In this document: positions 57,072-64,000 of the stretch, piece after piece
How the letters are laid out: each line of letters begins with the position of its first letter
Numbering within the stretch: the stretch's first letter is position 1
Assembly: GCF_012275445.1 (NCBI RefSeq)
Contig: NZ_JAAZQK010000001.1
Location: 367,198 to 431,197 of the forward strand
Reading direction: 5' to 3'
DNA: 64,000 bases
DNA from: Rhizobacter sp. SG703
GTDB lineage: Bacteria; Pseudomonadota; Gammaproteobacteria; Burkholderiales; Burkholderiaceae_C
The notes under the pieces: generated by a model
Databases searched by the model: none
Seen by the model: only the letters and a program-made list of their open reading frames with translations
Told to the model about the DNA's origin: nothing
Made by a program: the position numbers and the translations under genes

Positions 57072-57869
57072 ATGAATGTGATTCGCTTGGTTGGCCGGTG
57101 GTCGGCCCTGGCATCGGTGGCCGTCCTGGCCGCGCTGCTCACGGCCTGTGGCTCGACCCCGAAAGACGAAACGGCCGGGATGACCGTCGAGAAATTGTAT
57201 GCAGAGGCGAAGTCCGAAGCCGATGCCGGCAGTTACGAGCGCGCGCTGAAGCTCTACGAACGCCTCGAAGGCCGGGCCGCCGGCACGCCGCTCGGGCAGC
57301 AGGCGACGCTGGAGCGAGCCTACCTGAACTACAAGACCGGCGAGAAGGCGACCGCGCTGTCGATCCTCGAGCGCTTCCTGAAGCTGCACCCGACCAGCCC
57401 TGCCTTCGACTACGCGCTGTACCTGCAGGGCGTCGTCAACTTCAACGACAACCTCGGCCTGTTCAGCAGCATCGCGCGGCAAGACCTGTCCGAGCGCGAC
57501 CAGCAGGCGTCGAAGGACTCGTTCCAGTCGTTCAAGCAACTGGTCGACCAGTTCCCGCAGTCGAAGTACACGCCCGACGCACAGGCGCGCATGCGCTACA
57601 TCGTCAACTCGCTGGCGTCGTACGAGGTGCACGTGGCCCGCTACTACTACCGCCGCGGCGCCTACGTGGCCGCCGCGAACCGGGCTCAGCAGACGGTGCA
57701 GGAATTCCAGCAGAGCCCGGCGACCGAAGAGGCGCTGCACCTGATGGTGATGAGCTACGACAAGCTCGGCCTGGTCCAGCTGCGCGACGACGCCGGGCGC
57801 GTGCTGCGCCAGAACTATCCCAACAGCGAGTTCATTGCGTCGGAGCCCTTGCCGGCAACGGCGCAATAA
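57072..57869 (+). CDS. bamD: Outer membrane assembly lipoprotein BamD
   Basis: BamD (ComL/YfiO) is the essential lipoprotein partner of BamA. The signal peptide with lipobox LLTAC (Cys26) is followed by five TPR-like helical pairs (VEKLYAEAKSEADAGSYERALKLYERL at about 38-64, to about 250). It is 265 residues, near the family norm. GAGG lies just before the ATG. It is transcribed divergently from rluD and converges on the helicase gene with 6 bases between. Confidence 0.95.
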   Translation: MNVIRLVGRWSALASVAVLAALLTACGSTPKDETAGMTVEKLYAEAKSEADAGSYERALKLYERLEGRAAGTPLGQQATLERAYLNYKTGEKATALSILERFLKLHPTSPAFDYALYLQGVVNFNDNLGLFSSIARQDLSERDQQASKDSFQSFKQLVDQFPQSKYTPDAQARMRYIVNSLASYEVHVARYYYRRGAYVAAANRAQQTVQEFQQSPATEEALHLMVMSYDKLGLVQLRDDAGRVLRQNYPNSEFIASEPLPATAQ

Positions 57870-57875
57870 GCTCCG

Positions 57876-59876
57876 CTAGAACGGCAGTGCCTGCGCCTGC
57901 AGGCCCTTCAGCCATTCCAAGGCCTCGGCCTCGCTCATCACCCGCGTCATCGGCGGCAACGCATCGCGCAGCCGCTTGCCGTAGTTCATGCCGGCCATGC
58001 GCGGGTCGCAGATCACCAGCAGCCCACGGTCGGTTTCGCTGCGGATCAGCCGCCCCGCGCCCTGCTTCAGCGACACCGCCGCCTCGGCGATGAAGTAGTC
58101 GGCGAACGGATTGCGCCCTTCGCTCTCCAGCCGCCTGACGCGCGCTTCCACCAGCGGATCGGTCGGCGGCGGGAACGGCAGCTTGTCGATCATCACGCAC
58201 TGCAGCGCGTCGCCGGGCACGTCGATGCCTTCCCAGAAGCTCTGCGAGCCGACCAGCACCGAGCGCGGCTGCGCGAGGAACTGCTGCAGCAGCTGCCGCT
58301 TCGGCATCGAGCCCTGCATCAGCACCTGGATGTTGTCGCCCTCGGTCTCGAAGGTGTCGCGCAGGCGGTCGCCGACCGTCTGCAGCGCCCGCAGCGTGGT
58401 GGTCAGCACGAACGTGCGCCCACCCAGCGCCCGTGCGCAACGCGCGGCCAGCGCGGCCACCGCCGGCGGATGCGCCGGCTCGTTCGGTTTCGGGAAGGCG
58501 GCCGGGATGTACAGCCGCGCATGCGCTTCATAGTCGAACGGGCTGCCGACGCGCAGCGTCAGCGCATCGTCGAGCCCGGCCGACTCGGTGAACCACGACA
58601 GCCGCTCGTCGTCGCCGAGCGTCGCCGACGTGAAGATCCACGCGCGCGGCGCCGCCTCCATCTGCTCGCGCAACGCGTCGCGGATGTCGAGCGGCGACTC
58701 GACCAGCCGCGCCTGGTGCGGCGACAGGTCGATCCAGCGCACCTTGCCCGGCTCCGCTTCCTGCTCGAACTGCGCGGCCATGCGGCGGAAGTTCTGCGCC
58801 CGCTCCATCAGCTTCGAGAAATCGGGGGCGATCTCGCTGACGGTGTCCAGCCCCAGCTGGGCCGCTTCGCACGCCTGCGCGACGCCCTGCAGCGCGCTGC
58901 CGAAATCGGCGCGTCCGGCGCGTTCGTCCCAGCGCAGCTTCAGGCTGCCGCGCACCTCGCGCAGCGGCCCGGCCGCGGCCATGCGCAGCTCGCGTGCGGC
59001 CTTGTCGCAGGCGGCGGCCAGGTCCTGCCACGGCGCGAGGCCGCGCGCCAGCTGCAGGCCGGCGCCGAGCATGTCGCGCGCGAAATCGATCACCTGCCCC
59101 GTGCCGAGCGTCGTGCCGAGGAAGGCGACGCCGGCCTCGGCCAGCTGGTGCGCCTCGTCGAACACCGCCACCTCGACGCTCGGCAGCAGCTCGGCCACGC
59201 CCGAATCGCGCAATGCCATGTCGGCGAAGAACAGGTGGTGGTTGACGACGACCAGGTCGGCGGCCATCGCGTCGCGCCGGGCCTTCATCACATGGCACTG
59301 GCGGTAGTCGGGGCACTCGCTGCCGAGGCAGTTGTCGCGGGTGGAGGTGACCAGCGGGATCACGCTGGAGCGTTCGTCCAGCCCGTCGAGCTCGGCCAGG
59401 TCGCCGCTGGTGGTGGCGCGCGACCAGGTCTCGATCTTCGCCAGCGTGCGCACCGCCCAGCGGTCGGGCAGCTGGGCCGACTGGCGCGCCTGGTTCATGC
59501 GGTGCGTGCACAGGTAGCTGGCGCGGCCCTTCAGCAGCGCGATCGTCACCGGCAGCCCGAGCGCATCGCGCAGCCGCGGCAGGTCGCGCAGGAAGAGCTG
59601 GTCCTGCAGGCTCTTGGTCGCGGTGCTGACCAACGCCCGCGCGCCCGACAGCAGCGTCGGCACCAGGTACGCGAAGGTCTTGCCGACGCCGGTACCAGCC
59701 TCGGCGACCAGCGCATGCCGCCCGTCGATCGCCTGCGCGACCTGCTGCGCCATGCGCTGCTGCACCTCGCGCTCGACATAGCGCTCGTCGGCCTGCGACA
59801 GCGCGCCGCCCTGCGCAAAGGCTTCGGCCACGGCCTCCTCGAGCGGCGTCAGATCAGGCGGGTTCGGGAGGGTCAA
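57876..59876 (-). CDS. YoaA/DinG-family ATP-dependent DNA helicase
   Basis: A superfamily 2 iron-sulfur helicase (XPD-like), 666 residues. Walker A EAGTGVGKTFAYLVP (about 57-71) and the DEAH box in VAVFDEAHQLAEAG (about 239) are clear. Four cysteines in YLCTH (about 122) and NCLGSECPDYRQC (about 180-192) form the Fe-S cluster domain. Helicase motifs V-VI are in VLVGSQSFWEGIDVPGD and LKQGAGRLIRSETDRG. Such enzymes unwind forked or damaged DNA with 5'-3' polarity. Size and order favour YoaA over DinG. The DUF465 gene overlaps its start by 23 bases. Confidence 0.9.
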   Translation of the reverse strand: MTLPNPPDLTPLEEAVAEAFAQGGALSQADERYVEREVQQRMAQQVAQAIDGRHALVAEAGTGVGKTFAYLVPTLLSGARALVSTATKSLQDQLFLRDLPRLRDALGLPVTIALLKGRASYLCTHRMNQARQSAQLPDRWAVRTLAKIETWSRATTSGDLAELDGLDERSSVIPLVTSTRDNCLGSECPDYRQCHVMKARRDAMAADLVVVNHHLFFADMALRDSGVAELLPSVEVAVFDEAHQLAEAGVAFLGTTLGTGQVIDFARDMLGAGLQLARGLAPWQDLAAACDKAARELRMAAAGPLREVRGSLKLRWDERAGRADFGSALQGVAQACEAAQLGLDTVSEIAPDFSKLMERAQNFRRMAAQFEQEAEPGKVRWIDLSPHQARLVESPLDIRDALREQMEAAPRAWIFTSATLGDDERLSWFTESAGLDDALTLRVGSPFDYEAHARLYIPAAFPKPNEPAHPPAVAALAARCARALGGRTFVLTTTLRALQTVGDRLRDTFETEGDNIQVLMQGSMPKRQLLQQFLAQPRSVLVGSQSFWEGIDVPGDALQCVMIDKLPFPPPTDPLVEARVRRLESEGRNPFADYFIAEAAVSLKQGAGRLIRSETDRGLLVICDPRMAGMNYGKRLRDALPPMTRVMSEAEALEWLKGLQAQALPF

Positions 59877-60057
59877 GCTGGGCTTCCAGTTTCGAGATCT
59901 GGTCCCGCAGGGCCAGGCGCCGCTTCTTCAGGCGGCGCATCACCAGTTCGTCGCGAGGAGCGTCTTCGCCGGCCAGGTCGATCAGGCTGTCGAGGTCGGC
60001 GTGTTCCATCCGAAGCTCGATGAGGCGGCGCTGCGGCGAGTGCAGGTTGTCGTCCAT
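59854..60057 (-). CDS. DUF465 (YdcH-like) small coiled-coil protein
   Basis: A 67-residue, mostly helical protein with the family pattern LIELRMEHADLDSLID and RLKKRRLALRDQISKLEAQL. Function is unknown. ATG 60057 (MDDNLHSPQRRLIELRMEH) is chosen as the family-like start; an upstream ATG would add nine residues. It overlaps the helicase start by 23 bases, so they are likely co-transcribed. Confidence 0.85.
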   Translation of the reverse strand: MDDNLHSPQRRLIELRMEHADLDSLIDLAGEDAPRDELVMRRLKKRRLALRDQISKLEAQLDPPEPA

Positions 60058-60106
60058 CGAGGAGAACGTCGCGGAGTATTGCAAGTGAATGTGAGTGCAA
60101 AGCGAT

Positions 60107-60112
60107 TATAGT
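60107..60112 (+). promoter_or_regulatory. -10 box of PP2C phosphatase gene (possible leaderless mRNA)
   Basis: TATAGT ends 8 bases before the ATG at 60121, so transcription would begin about 2 bases before the start codon. No Shine-Dalgarno is present. The -35 region is weak. Motif evidence only. Confidence 0.4.
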
Positions 60113-60120
60113 TTTCGCCC

Positions 60121-60885
60121 ATGAGCACACCCCCAGGATATCGGCTGAATGCCGCCACCGGCATGCACCGCGGCGACCGAGCCTACCAGCAGGACCAGGT
60201 CGAAATCCTGCCCCACCACCGGGTTCCCGGGTGTGCCCTCGCGGTGCTGGCCGACGGCATGGGCGGCAAGAGCGGCGGGCGCAAGGCCGCCGACCAGGTG
60301 GTGCTCACCGCGCGCCAGCTGTTCGAGCGCTACAGCCCGAACCAGGACGATCCTTCGGAGCTGCTGAAACAGCTGGTGCTCGAAGCCCACCTGATGATCA
60401 AGCTGACCGCGATCACCGCCGAGGAAGAACCGCACAGCACCGCGGTGGCCTACCTGATCAGCCCGTCGCGCGAGTGCGACATGATCCACGCCGGCGATTC
60501 GCGCTGCTACCACTTCCGCGGACCCGACATGGTCCGCCGCACCATCGACCATTCGTTCGTGCAGCGCCTGGTCGACGAAGGCCAGATCAGCGAGGACGAG
60601 GCCAACACCCACCCGCAGTCGAACCTGCTGACCGGCTGCCTCGGCACCTACCAGGACCCGCCGCTGACCCTGCACCACATCGACCAGTTGCAGGTCGGCG
60701 ATTCGGTGCTGTCGTGCAGCGACGGGCTGTGGCATTACTTCACCCCGAAGGAGCTCGGCGCGATCGTGCACACGCTGCCGCCGCGCGAGGCGAGCGAGAT
60801 GCTGGTGACGAAGGCGCGCCAGCGGGCGCGGGGGACGGGGGACAACCTGTCGCTGGCCCTCATCCGGATCGACGCCCTCGGCTGA
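60121..60885 (+). CDS. PP2C-family serine/threonine protein phosphatase
   Basis: A 254-residue metal-dependent phosphatase. Metal-binding motifs are readable: GDRAYQQDQ at residues 18-26, ALAVLADGMGGKSGG (about 40-54), HSTAVAYLI, MIHAGDSRCYHF, LSCSDGLWHYF (about 200) and the final GTGDNLSLALIRI. There is no membrane helix or fused sensor domain, and no kinase gene is adjacent, so the substrate is unknown. The gene may be read from a near-leaderless transcript. Confidence 0.92.
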   Translation: MSTPPGYRLNAATGMHRGDRAYQQDQVEILPHHRVPGCALAVLADGMGGKSGGRKAADQVVLTARQLFERYSPNQDDPSELLKQLVLEAHLMIKLTAITAEEEPHSTAVAYLISPSRECDMIHAGDSRCYHFRGPDMVRRTIDHSFVQRLVDEGQISEDEANTHPQSNLLTGCLGTYQDPPLTLHHIDQLQVGDSVLSCSDGLWHYFTPKELGAIVHTLPPREASEMLVTKARQRARGTGDNLSLALIRIDALG

Positions 60886-60928
60886 GGTTCTTTCCGGGCC
60901 GCACTCCCCGGATTGGCATTCGAGCTGC

Positions 60929-61498
60929 CTAGGGCGACGACGCGGCGGGCATCGGCAGCGCGGGCTTGCGCTTCGCCGCCTTGTCGCGGTTGCGCTTCTC
61001 GATCTCTTCCTTGTGGGCCTGCGCCTCGCGCTGGCGAGCCTCGAAGCGCTCGCGTGCCTGTTGCTCGTCGGCGCTGCGATCGACCGGTGCGGGTCGCGAC
61101 GCAGCCGGCAACAGCGGCTTCGCCTCGCGGGGCTTCGTCACGCGCGGCGCACGCGGCTCGGGCGGCGGCTTGTTGATCTCGTCCCAGGCCTTGGCCTCGC
61201 GCCGGCGGCGGTGCTCGGCGCTGCGCTGCTGGCGCTCCACCTCGTCGAGCGCGATCTCCTGCTGGTGCAGGTTGTCGAGCGACTGGCGGCGGTCGGCCCG
61301 CGCCTGGTCGATGCACGAGGTCACGACGAAGCGGCGCTTGCATTCGGCCTCGCGCTGCGCGTACTGCACCTCGGCCGCCTGGCGCTGCTTCGCGATGCGC
61401 TCGCGCTCGGCCTGGCTGGACGGCGCGTCCTGTGCCCGCGCCGGCACAGGCGCCAGCGCGGCGATCGACAAGAGGGCGATGACGAGCAGCCGGTTCAT
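60929..61498 (-). CDS. Secreted, charged coiled-coil protein (hypothetical)
   Basis: A 189-residue protein with a clear signal peptide (residues 1-23, cut after ARAQ). The mature part is rich in Arg/Glu/Gln/Lys/Ala and predicted helical. The only two cysteines lie in REAECKRRFVVTSCIDQARADRR-type spacing (about residues 54 and 65) and could form a disulfide. The middle has a Pro-rich hinge (about 112-145, PPPEPRAPR). I recognise no family with certainty, though similar secreted proteins occur beside zapE in Burkholderiales. Its start overlaps the zapE stop by 4 bases, so the two are coupled. Confidence 0.7.
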   Translation of the reverse strand: MNRLLVIALLSIAALAPVPARAQDAPSSQAERERIAKQRQAAEVQYAQREAECKRRFVVTSCIDQARADRRQSLDNLHQQEIALDEVERQQRSAEHRRRREAKAWDEINKPPPEPRAPRVTKPREAKPLLPAASRPAPVDRSADEQQARERFEARQREAQAHKEEIEKRNRDKAAKRKPALPMPAASSP

Positions 61499-62595
61499 GT
61501 CAACCGAGTATCCACGTCCCGCCGCTCGAGCGACAGGAATTCCTTCGATTGCATCTCGTTGAGCCGCGACACCGTGCGCGGGAACTCGTGCGCCAGCGGG
61601 CCGTCCTTGTACAGCTCCTCCGGCGGCACCGCGGCCGACAGGATCAGCTTCACGCGGCGGTCGTACAGCACGTCGACCAGCCAGGTGAAGCGCCGCGCCT
61701 CCGACGCCAGCCGGGGCGGCATCTGCGGCACATCCGACAGCAGCACGGTGTGGAACTGCGTCGCGAGTTCGAGGTAGTCGTTCTGCGAGCGCGGTCCGCC
61801 GCACAAGGTCTTGAAGTCGAACCACACCACGCCGCCGGCCTTGCGCCGCGCCTGCAGCTCGCGGTGCTCGATGTGCAGCACCGGCGGCTCGTCCTTGGCC
61901 TCGGCCAGCTGCGTGAAGGCGTCGGCCATCGCGGCATCGGCGTCGGGGCCGAGCGGCGTGTGGTACAGCGTCACCTGTTCCAGCGTGCGACGCCGGTAGT
62001 CGGTGCCGTTGTCGACGCTGATGACCTCGAGCTTCTGCTTCAGCAGCTCGATGGCCGGCAGGATGCGGTCCCGGTGCAGCCCGTTCGGGTACAGGTCGTC
62101 GGGCTTGAAGTTCGAGGTGGTGACGATGCTGACGCGGTTCGCGAACAGGCTGTCGAGCAGCCGGTGCAGGATCATCGCGTCGGTCACGTCGGCGACGTGG
62201 AACTCGTCGAAGCAGATCAGCCGGTGGCGCCGCGAGATGCGCGCGCCCAGTTCTTCGAGCGGGTTGACGATGCCCTTCAGCTCGGCCAGCTCGCGGTGCA
62301 CCTCGCGCATGAACTCGTGGAAGTGCAGCCGCGTCTTGCGCTGCAGCGGCACGGCGTTGAAGAAGCAGTCCATCAGGAAGCTCTTGCCGCGCCCCACCCC
62401 GCCGTGCATGTAGACGCCGCGCGGCAGCGGCGGGCGCACCAGCAGCTTCGTGATCGCGTTGCTGCGCCGCGCCTTGTAGGCTTCCCACTCGTCCTGGCAG
62501 CGCTGCAACGCGGCGACCGCGGCGAGTTGCGCCGGGTCGCTGTGGTAGCCGCGCTCCGCGAGCGTCTGCCGGTACAACTCGGTGACGGAGACCAT
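61495..62595 (-). CDS. zapE: Cell division protein ZapE (AFG1-like ATPase)
   Basis: ZapE is an AAA+ ATPase that acts at the late Z-ring under stress. The 366-residue protein has Walker [16 protein letters not shown] (about residues 65-79), Walker [20 protein letters not shown], and the [18 protein letters not shown] sensor region. It lies 19 bases downstream of lpdA, an order (sucA-sucB-lpdA-zapE) common in this group. Confidence 0.93.
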   Translation of the reverse strand: MVSVTELYRQTLAERGYHSDPAQLAAVAALQRCQDEWEAYKARRSNAITKLLVRPPLPRGVYMHGGVGRGKSFLMDCFFNAVPLQRKTRLHFHEFMREVHRELAELKGIVNPLEELGARISRRHRLICFDEFHVADVTDAMILHRLLDSLFANRVSIVTTSNFKPDDLYPNGLHRDRILPAIELLKQKLEVISVDNGTDYRRRTLEQVTLYHTPLGPDADAAMADAFTQLAEAKDEPPVLHIEHRELQARRKAGGVVWFDFKTLCGGPRSQNDYLELATQFHTVLLSDVPQMPPRLASEARRFTWLVDVLYDRRVKLILSAAVPPEELYKDGPLAHEFPRTVSRLNEMQSKEFLSLERRDVDTRLT

Positions 62596-62614
62596 CGACA
62601 GCGACAGCGCCCGA

Positions 62615-64000
62615 TCAGAAGTTCAGCGTTCGCTTGTCGATGGCCAGCGCGGCTTCCTTCGTGGCTTCGCTCAGCGACGGATGCGCATGGCAGATGCGCG
62701 CGATGTCTTCGGCCGAGGCCTTGAACTCCATCGCGACCACCGCCTCGGAGATCAGCTCCGACGCCATCGGCCCGACGATGTGCACGCCGAGGATCTCGTC
62801 GGTCTTCGCGTCGGCCAGGAACTTGACCATGCCGGTCGTGTCGCCCAGCGCGCGCGCCCGGCCGTTCGCGAGGAACGGGAAGGTGCCGGCCTTGTAGGCC
62901 CGGCCCGCGGCCTTCAGCTGCTGTTCGGTCTGGCCGACCCACGCGATCTCCGGCGAGGTGTAGATCACCCACGGGATCGTGTTGAAGTTGACGTGCCCGT
63001 GCTGGCCGGCAATGCGCTCGGCCACCGCGACGCCCTCTTCCTCGGCCTTGTGCGCGAGCATCGGGCCGCGCACCACGTCGCCGATCGCCCAGACGTTCGG
63101 CAGGTTGGTCTTGCAGTCGTCGTCGACCACCACCGCGCCGCGTTCGTCGAGCTTCAGGCCGACCGCTTCCGGGTTCAGGCCGATCGTGTTGGCGACCCGA
63201 CCGATCGAAACGATCAGCTTGTCGACTTCCAGCGTCTGCGCTTCGCCCTTCGCGTTGGCATACGCGACGGTGACACCCTTCTTGCCGGTCTTCACCTCGG
63301 AGATCTTCACGCCCAGCTCGACCTTCAGGCCCTGCTTGTTGAAGGCCTTCTGCGCCTCCTTGGCGATCTGCTCGTCGACCGCGCCGAGGAAGGTCGGCAG
63401 CGCTTCGAGCACCACCACCTCGGCACCGAGGCGGCGCCACACCGAGCCCATCTCCAACCCGATCACGCCGGCGCCGATCAGCCCCAGCTTCTTGGGCACC
63501 GCCGGGATGCGCAGCGCACCGTCGTTGCTGAGGATCAGCTCCTCGTCGAACGGCGCGCCGGGCAGCGCACGCGGGTTGGAGCCGGTCGCGACGATCACGT
63601 GCTTCGCGATGACCGTTTCTTCGGCGGCACCGGCGACCTTGATCTCGTAGCCCTGTCCTGAGCCTGTCGAAGCGGCGCCCTCGGCCGCCTTCACGAACGA
63701 GCCGCGGCCGTGGAAGAACGACACCTTGTTCTTCTTGAAAAGGTACAGGATGCCGTCGTTGTTCTGCTTCACGACCGCGTTCTTGCGGCCCAGCATCTTG
63801 CCGATGTCGATGCTGAGGTCCTTCAGGCCGATGCCGTGGTCGGCAAAGGCATGGCCGGCGTGCTCGAAGTGCTCGCTCGACTGCAGCAGCGCCTTCGACG
63901 GAATGCAGCCGACGTTGGTGCAGGTGCCGCCCGGGGCGGGGCCGCCCTTCTCGTTCTTCCACTCGTCGATGCAGGCGGTGTTGAAGCCCAGCTGCGCCGC
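62615..64000 (-). CDS. lpdA: Dihydrolipoyl dehydrogenase (5' end outside window)
   Basis: E3 of 2-oxo-acid dehydrogenase complexes; it reoxidises dihydrolipoamide with NAD. The gene runs off the window at 64000, so the N-terminal FAD loop is missing. 462 codons are visible. The redox disulfide [13 protein letters not shown] is seen near the window edge (about 63914-63952). The NAD loop [16 protein letters not shown] and the C-terminal catalytic [13 protein letters not shown] follow. An extra STGSGQG segment at 63652-63675 is encoded by a short dispersed repeat inserted in frame. zapE downstream suggests the 2-oxoglutarate dehydrogenase operon. Confidence 0.96.
   Translation of the reverse strand, partial: AAQLGFNTACIDEWKNEKGGPAPGGTCTNVGCIPSKALLQSSEHFEHAGHAFADHGIGLKDLSIDIGKMLGRKNAVVKQNNDGILYLFKKNKVSFFHGRGSFVKAAEGAASTGSGQGYEIKVAGAAEETVIAKHVIVATGSNPRALPGAPFDEELILSNDGALRIPAVPKKLGLIGAGVIGLEMGSVWRRLGAEVVVLEALPTFLGAVDEQIAKEAQKAFNKQGLKVELGVKISEVKTGKKGVTVAYANAKGEAQTLEVDKLIVSIGRVANTIGLNPEAVGLKLDERGAVVVDDDCKTNLPNVWAIGDVVRGPMLAHKAEEEGVAVAERIAGQHGHVNFNTIPWVIYTSPEIAWVGQTEQQLKAAGRAYKAGTFPFLANGRARALGDTTGMVKFLADAKTDEILGVHIVGPMASELISEAVVAMEFKASAEDIARICHAHPSLSEATKEAALAIDKRTLNF
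63652..63675 (-). repeat. Short dispersed repeat inside lpdA
   Basis: On the plus strand the 24 bases begin CCCTGTCCTGAGCC and end TGTCGAAGCG. The minus-strand core TTCGACAGGCTCAGGACAG is a short repeat I recall from many GC-rich proteobacterial genomes, normally intergenic. Here it is read in frame as STGSGQG between two otherwise conserved segments of LpdA. Confidence 0.65.

Noticed and set aside
60893-60912. Hairpin TCCGGG/CCCGGA between the PP2C gene and the secreted protein gene
   Set aside because: Only a 6-bp stem with an 8-base loop and no T-run on either strand; too weak to call a terminator.

Overview
The window is a GC-rich (roughly two-thirds G+C), densely coded stretch of chromosome from a betaproteobacterium. 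Gene order points to the order Burkholderiales, probably near the Rubrivivax/Leptothrix/Comamonadaceae group. The clues are rpsF-priB-rpsR-rplI-dnaB, rpsB-tsf-pyrH-frr-uppS-cdsA-dxr-rseP-bamA-ompH-lpxD-fabZ-lpxA-lpxB-rnhB, der-hfq-hflX-hflK-hflC-DUF2065-hisZ-purA, and lpdA-zapE. Taxonomy is an inference from synteny and codon bias; no 16S gene is present. Almost everything is core housekeeping. I found no CRISPR array, prophage, insertion sequence, toxin-antitoxin pair or defence island.

Layout. 1-791: an unrecognised partial gene and an unrecognised hypothetical. 795-4170: divergent metR/metE (methionine synthesis). 4177-7260 (minus strand): rpsF-priB-rpsR-rplI, a terminator, then dnaB. 7430-12177 (minus): ppsA followed tightly by a DUF4212 small subunit and a large SSS-family sodium/solute symporter. 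12395-13216 (plus): ppsR, divergent from ppsA and controlling the activity of its product. 13191-28486 (minus): a 15-kb operon-like run from rpsB through ribosome recycling, isoprenoid, phospholipid, outer-membrane assembly and lipid A genes, ending with rnhB and a SpoU methyltransferase. 28681-32876 (plus): amidase, D-amino-acid dehydrogenase and NAD(P)H-hydrate repair enzyme. 32885-35083 (minus): rnr. 35157-35461 (plus): two identical tRNA-Leu(CAG) genes, each with its own -10 box and terminator. 35528-52433 (minus): a 17-kb collinear cluster from ndk down to a Gpt-like phosphoribosyltransferase. 52542-57015 (minus): rluB, scpB, rluD. 57072-57869 (plus): bamD. 57876-60057 (minus): a YoaA/DinG helicase and a DUF465 protein. 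60121-60885 (plus): a PP2C phosphatase. 60929-64000 (minus): a secreted coiled-coil protein, zapE and lpdA, which runs off the window.

How the genes work together. Much of the window builds the envelope: BamA, BamB, BamD and Skp/OmpH (outer-membrane protein assembly), LpxD, LpxA, LpxB and FabZ (lipid A and acyl chains), CdsA (phospholipid), Dxr, IspG and UppS (isoprenoid carrier lipid), RseP (envelope stress), a RodZ-like protein and PilW. The rest covers translation (S2, EF-Ts, RRF, S6, S18, L9, HisRS, RlmN, RluB, RluD, Der, HflX), replication (DnaB, PriB, RNase HII) and PEP/pyruvate control (PpsA and PpsR).

The less ordinary signals are these: a dispersed intergenic repeat in two copies, each just after the stop codon of an envelope gene; an in-frame short repeat inside lpdA; the duplicated tRNA-Leu cassette beside an RNase R that lacks its N-terminal helix-turn-helix; an EF-hand-like loop and a coiled-coil insert in the symporter; a pseudouridine synthase with very long disordered flanks and an RGG tail; and a long scpB leader holding a possible 21-residue peptide. 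I do not see a clear new multi-gene system in this window.
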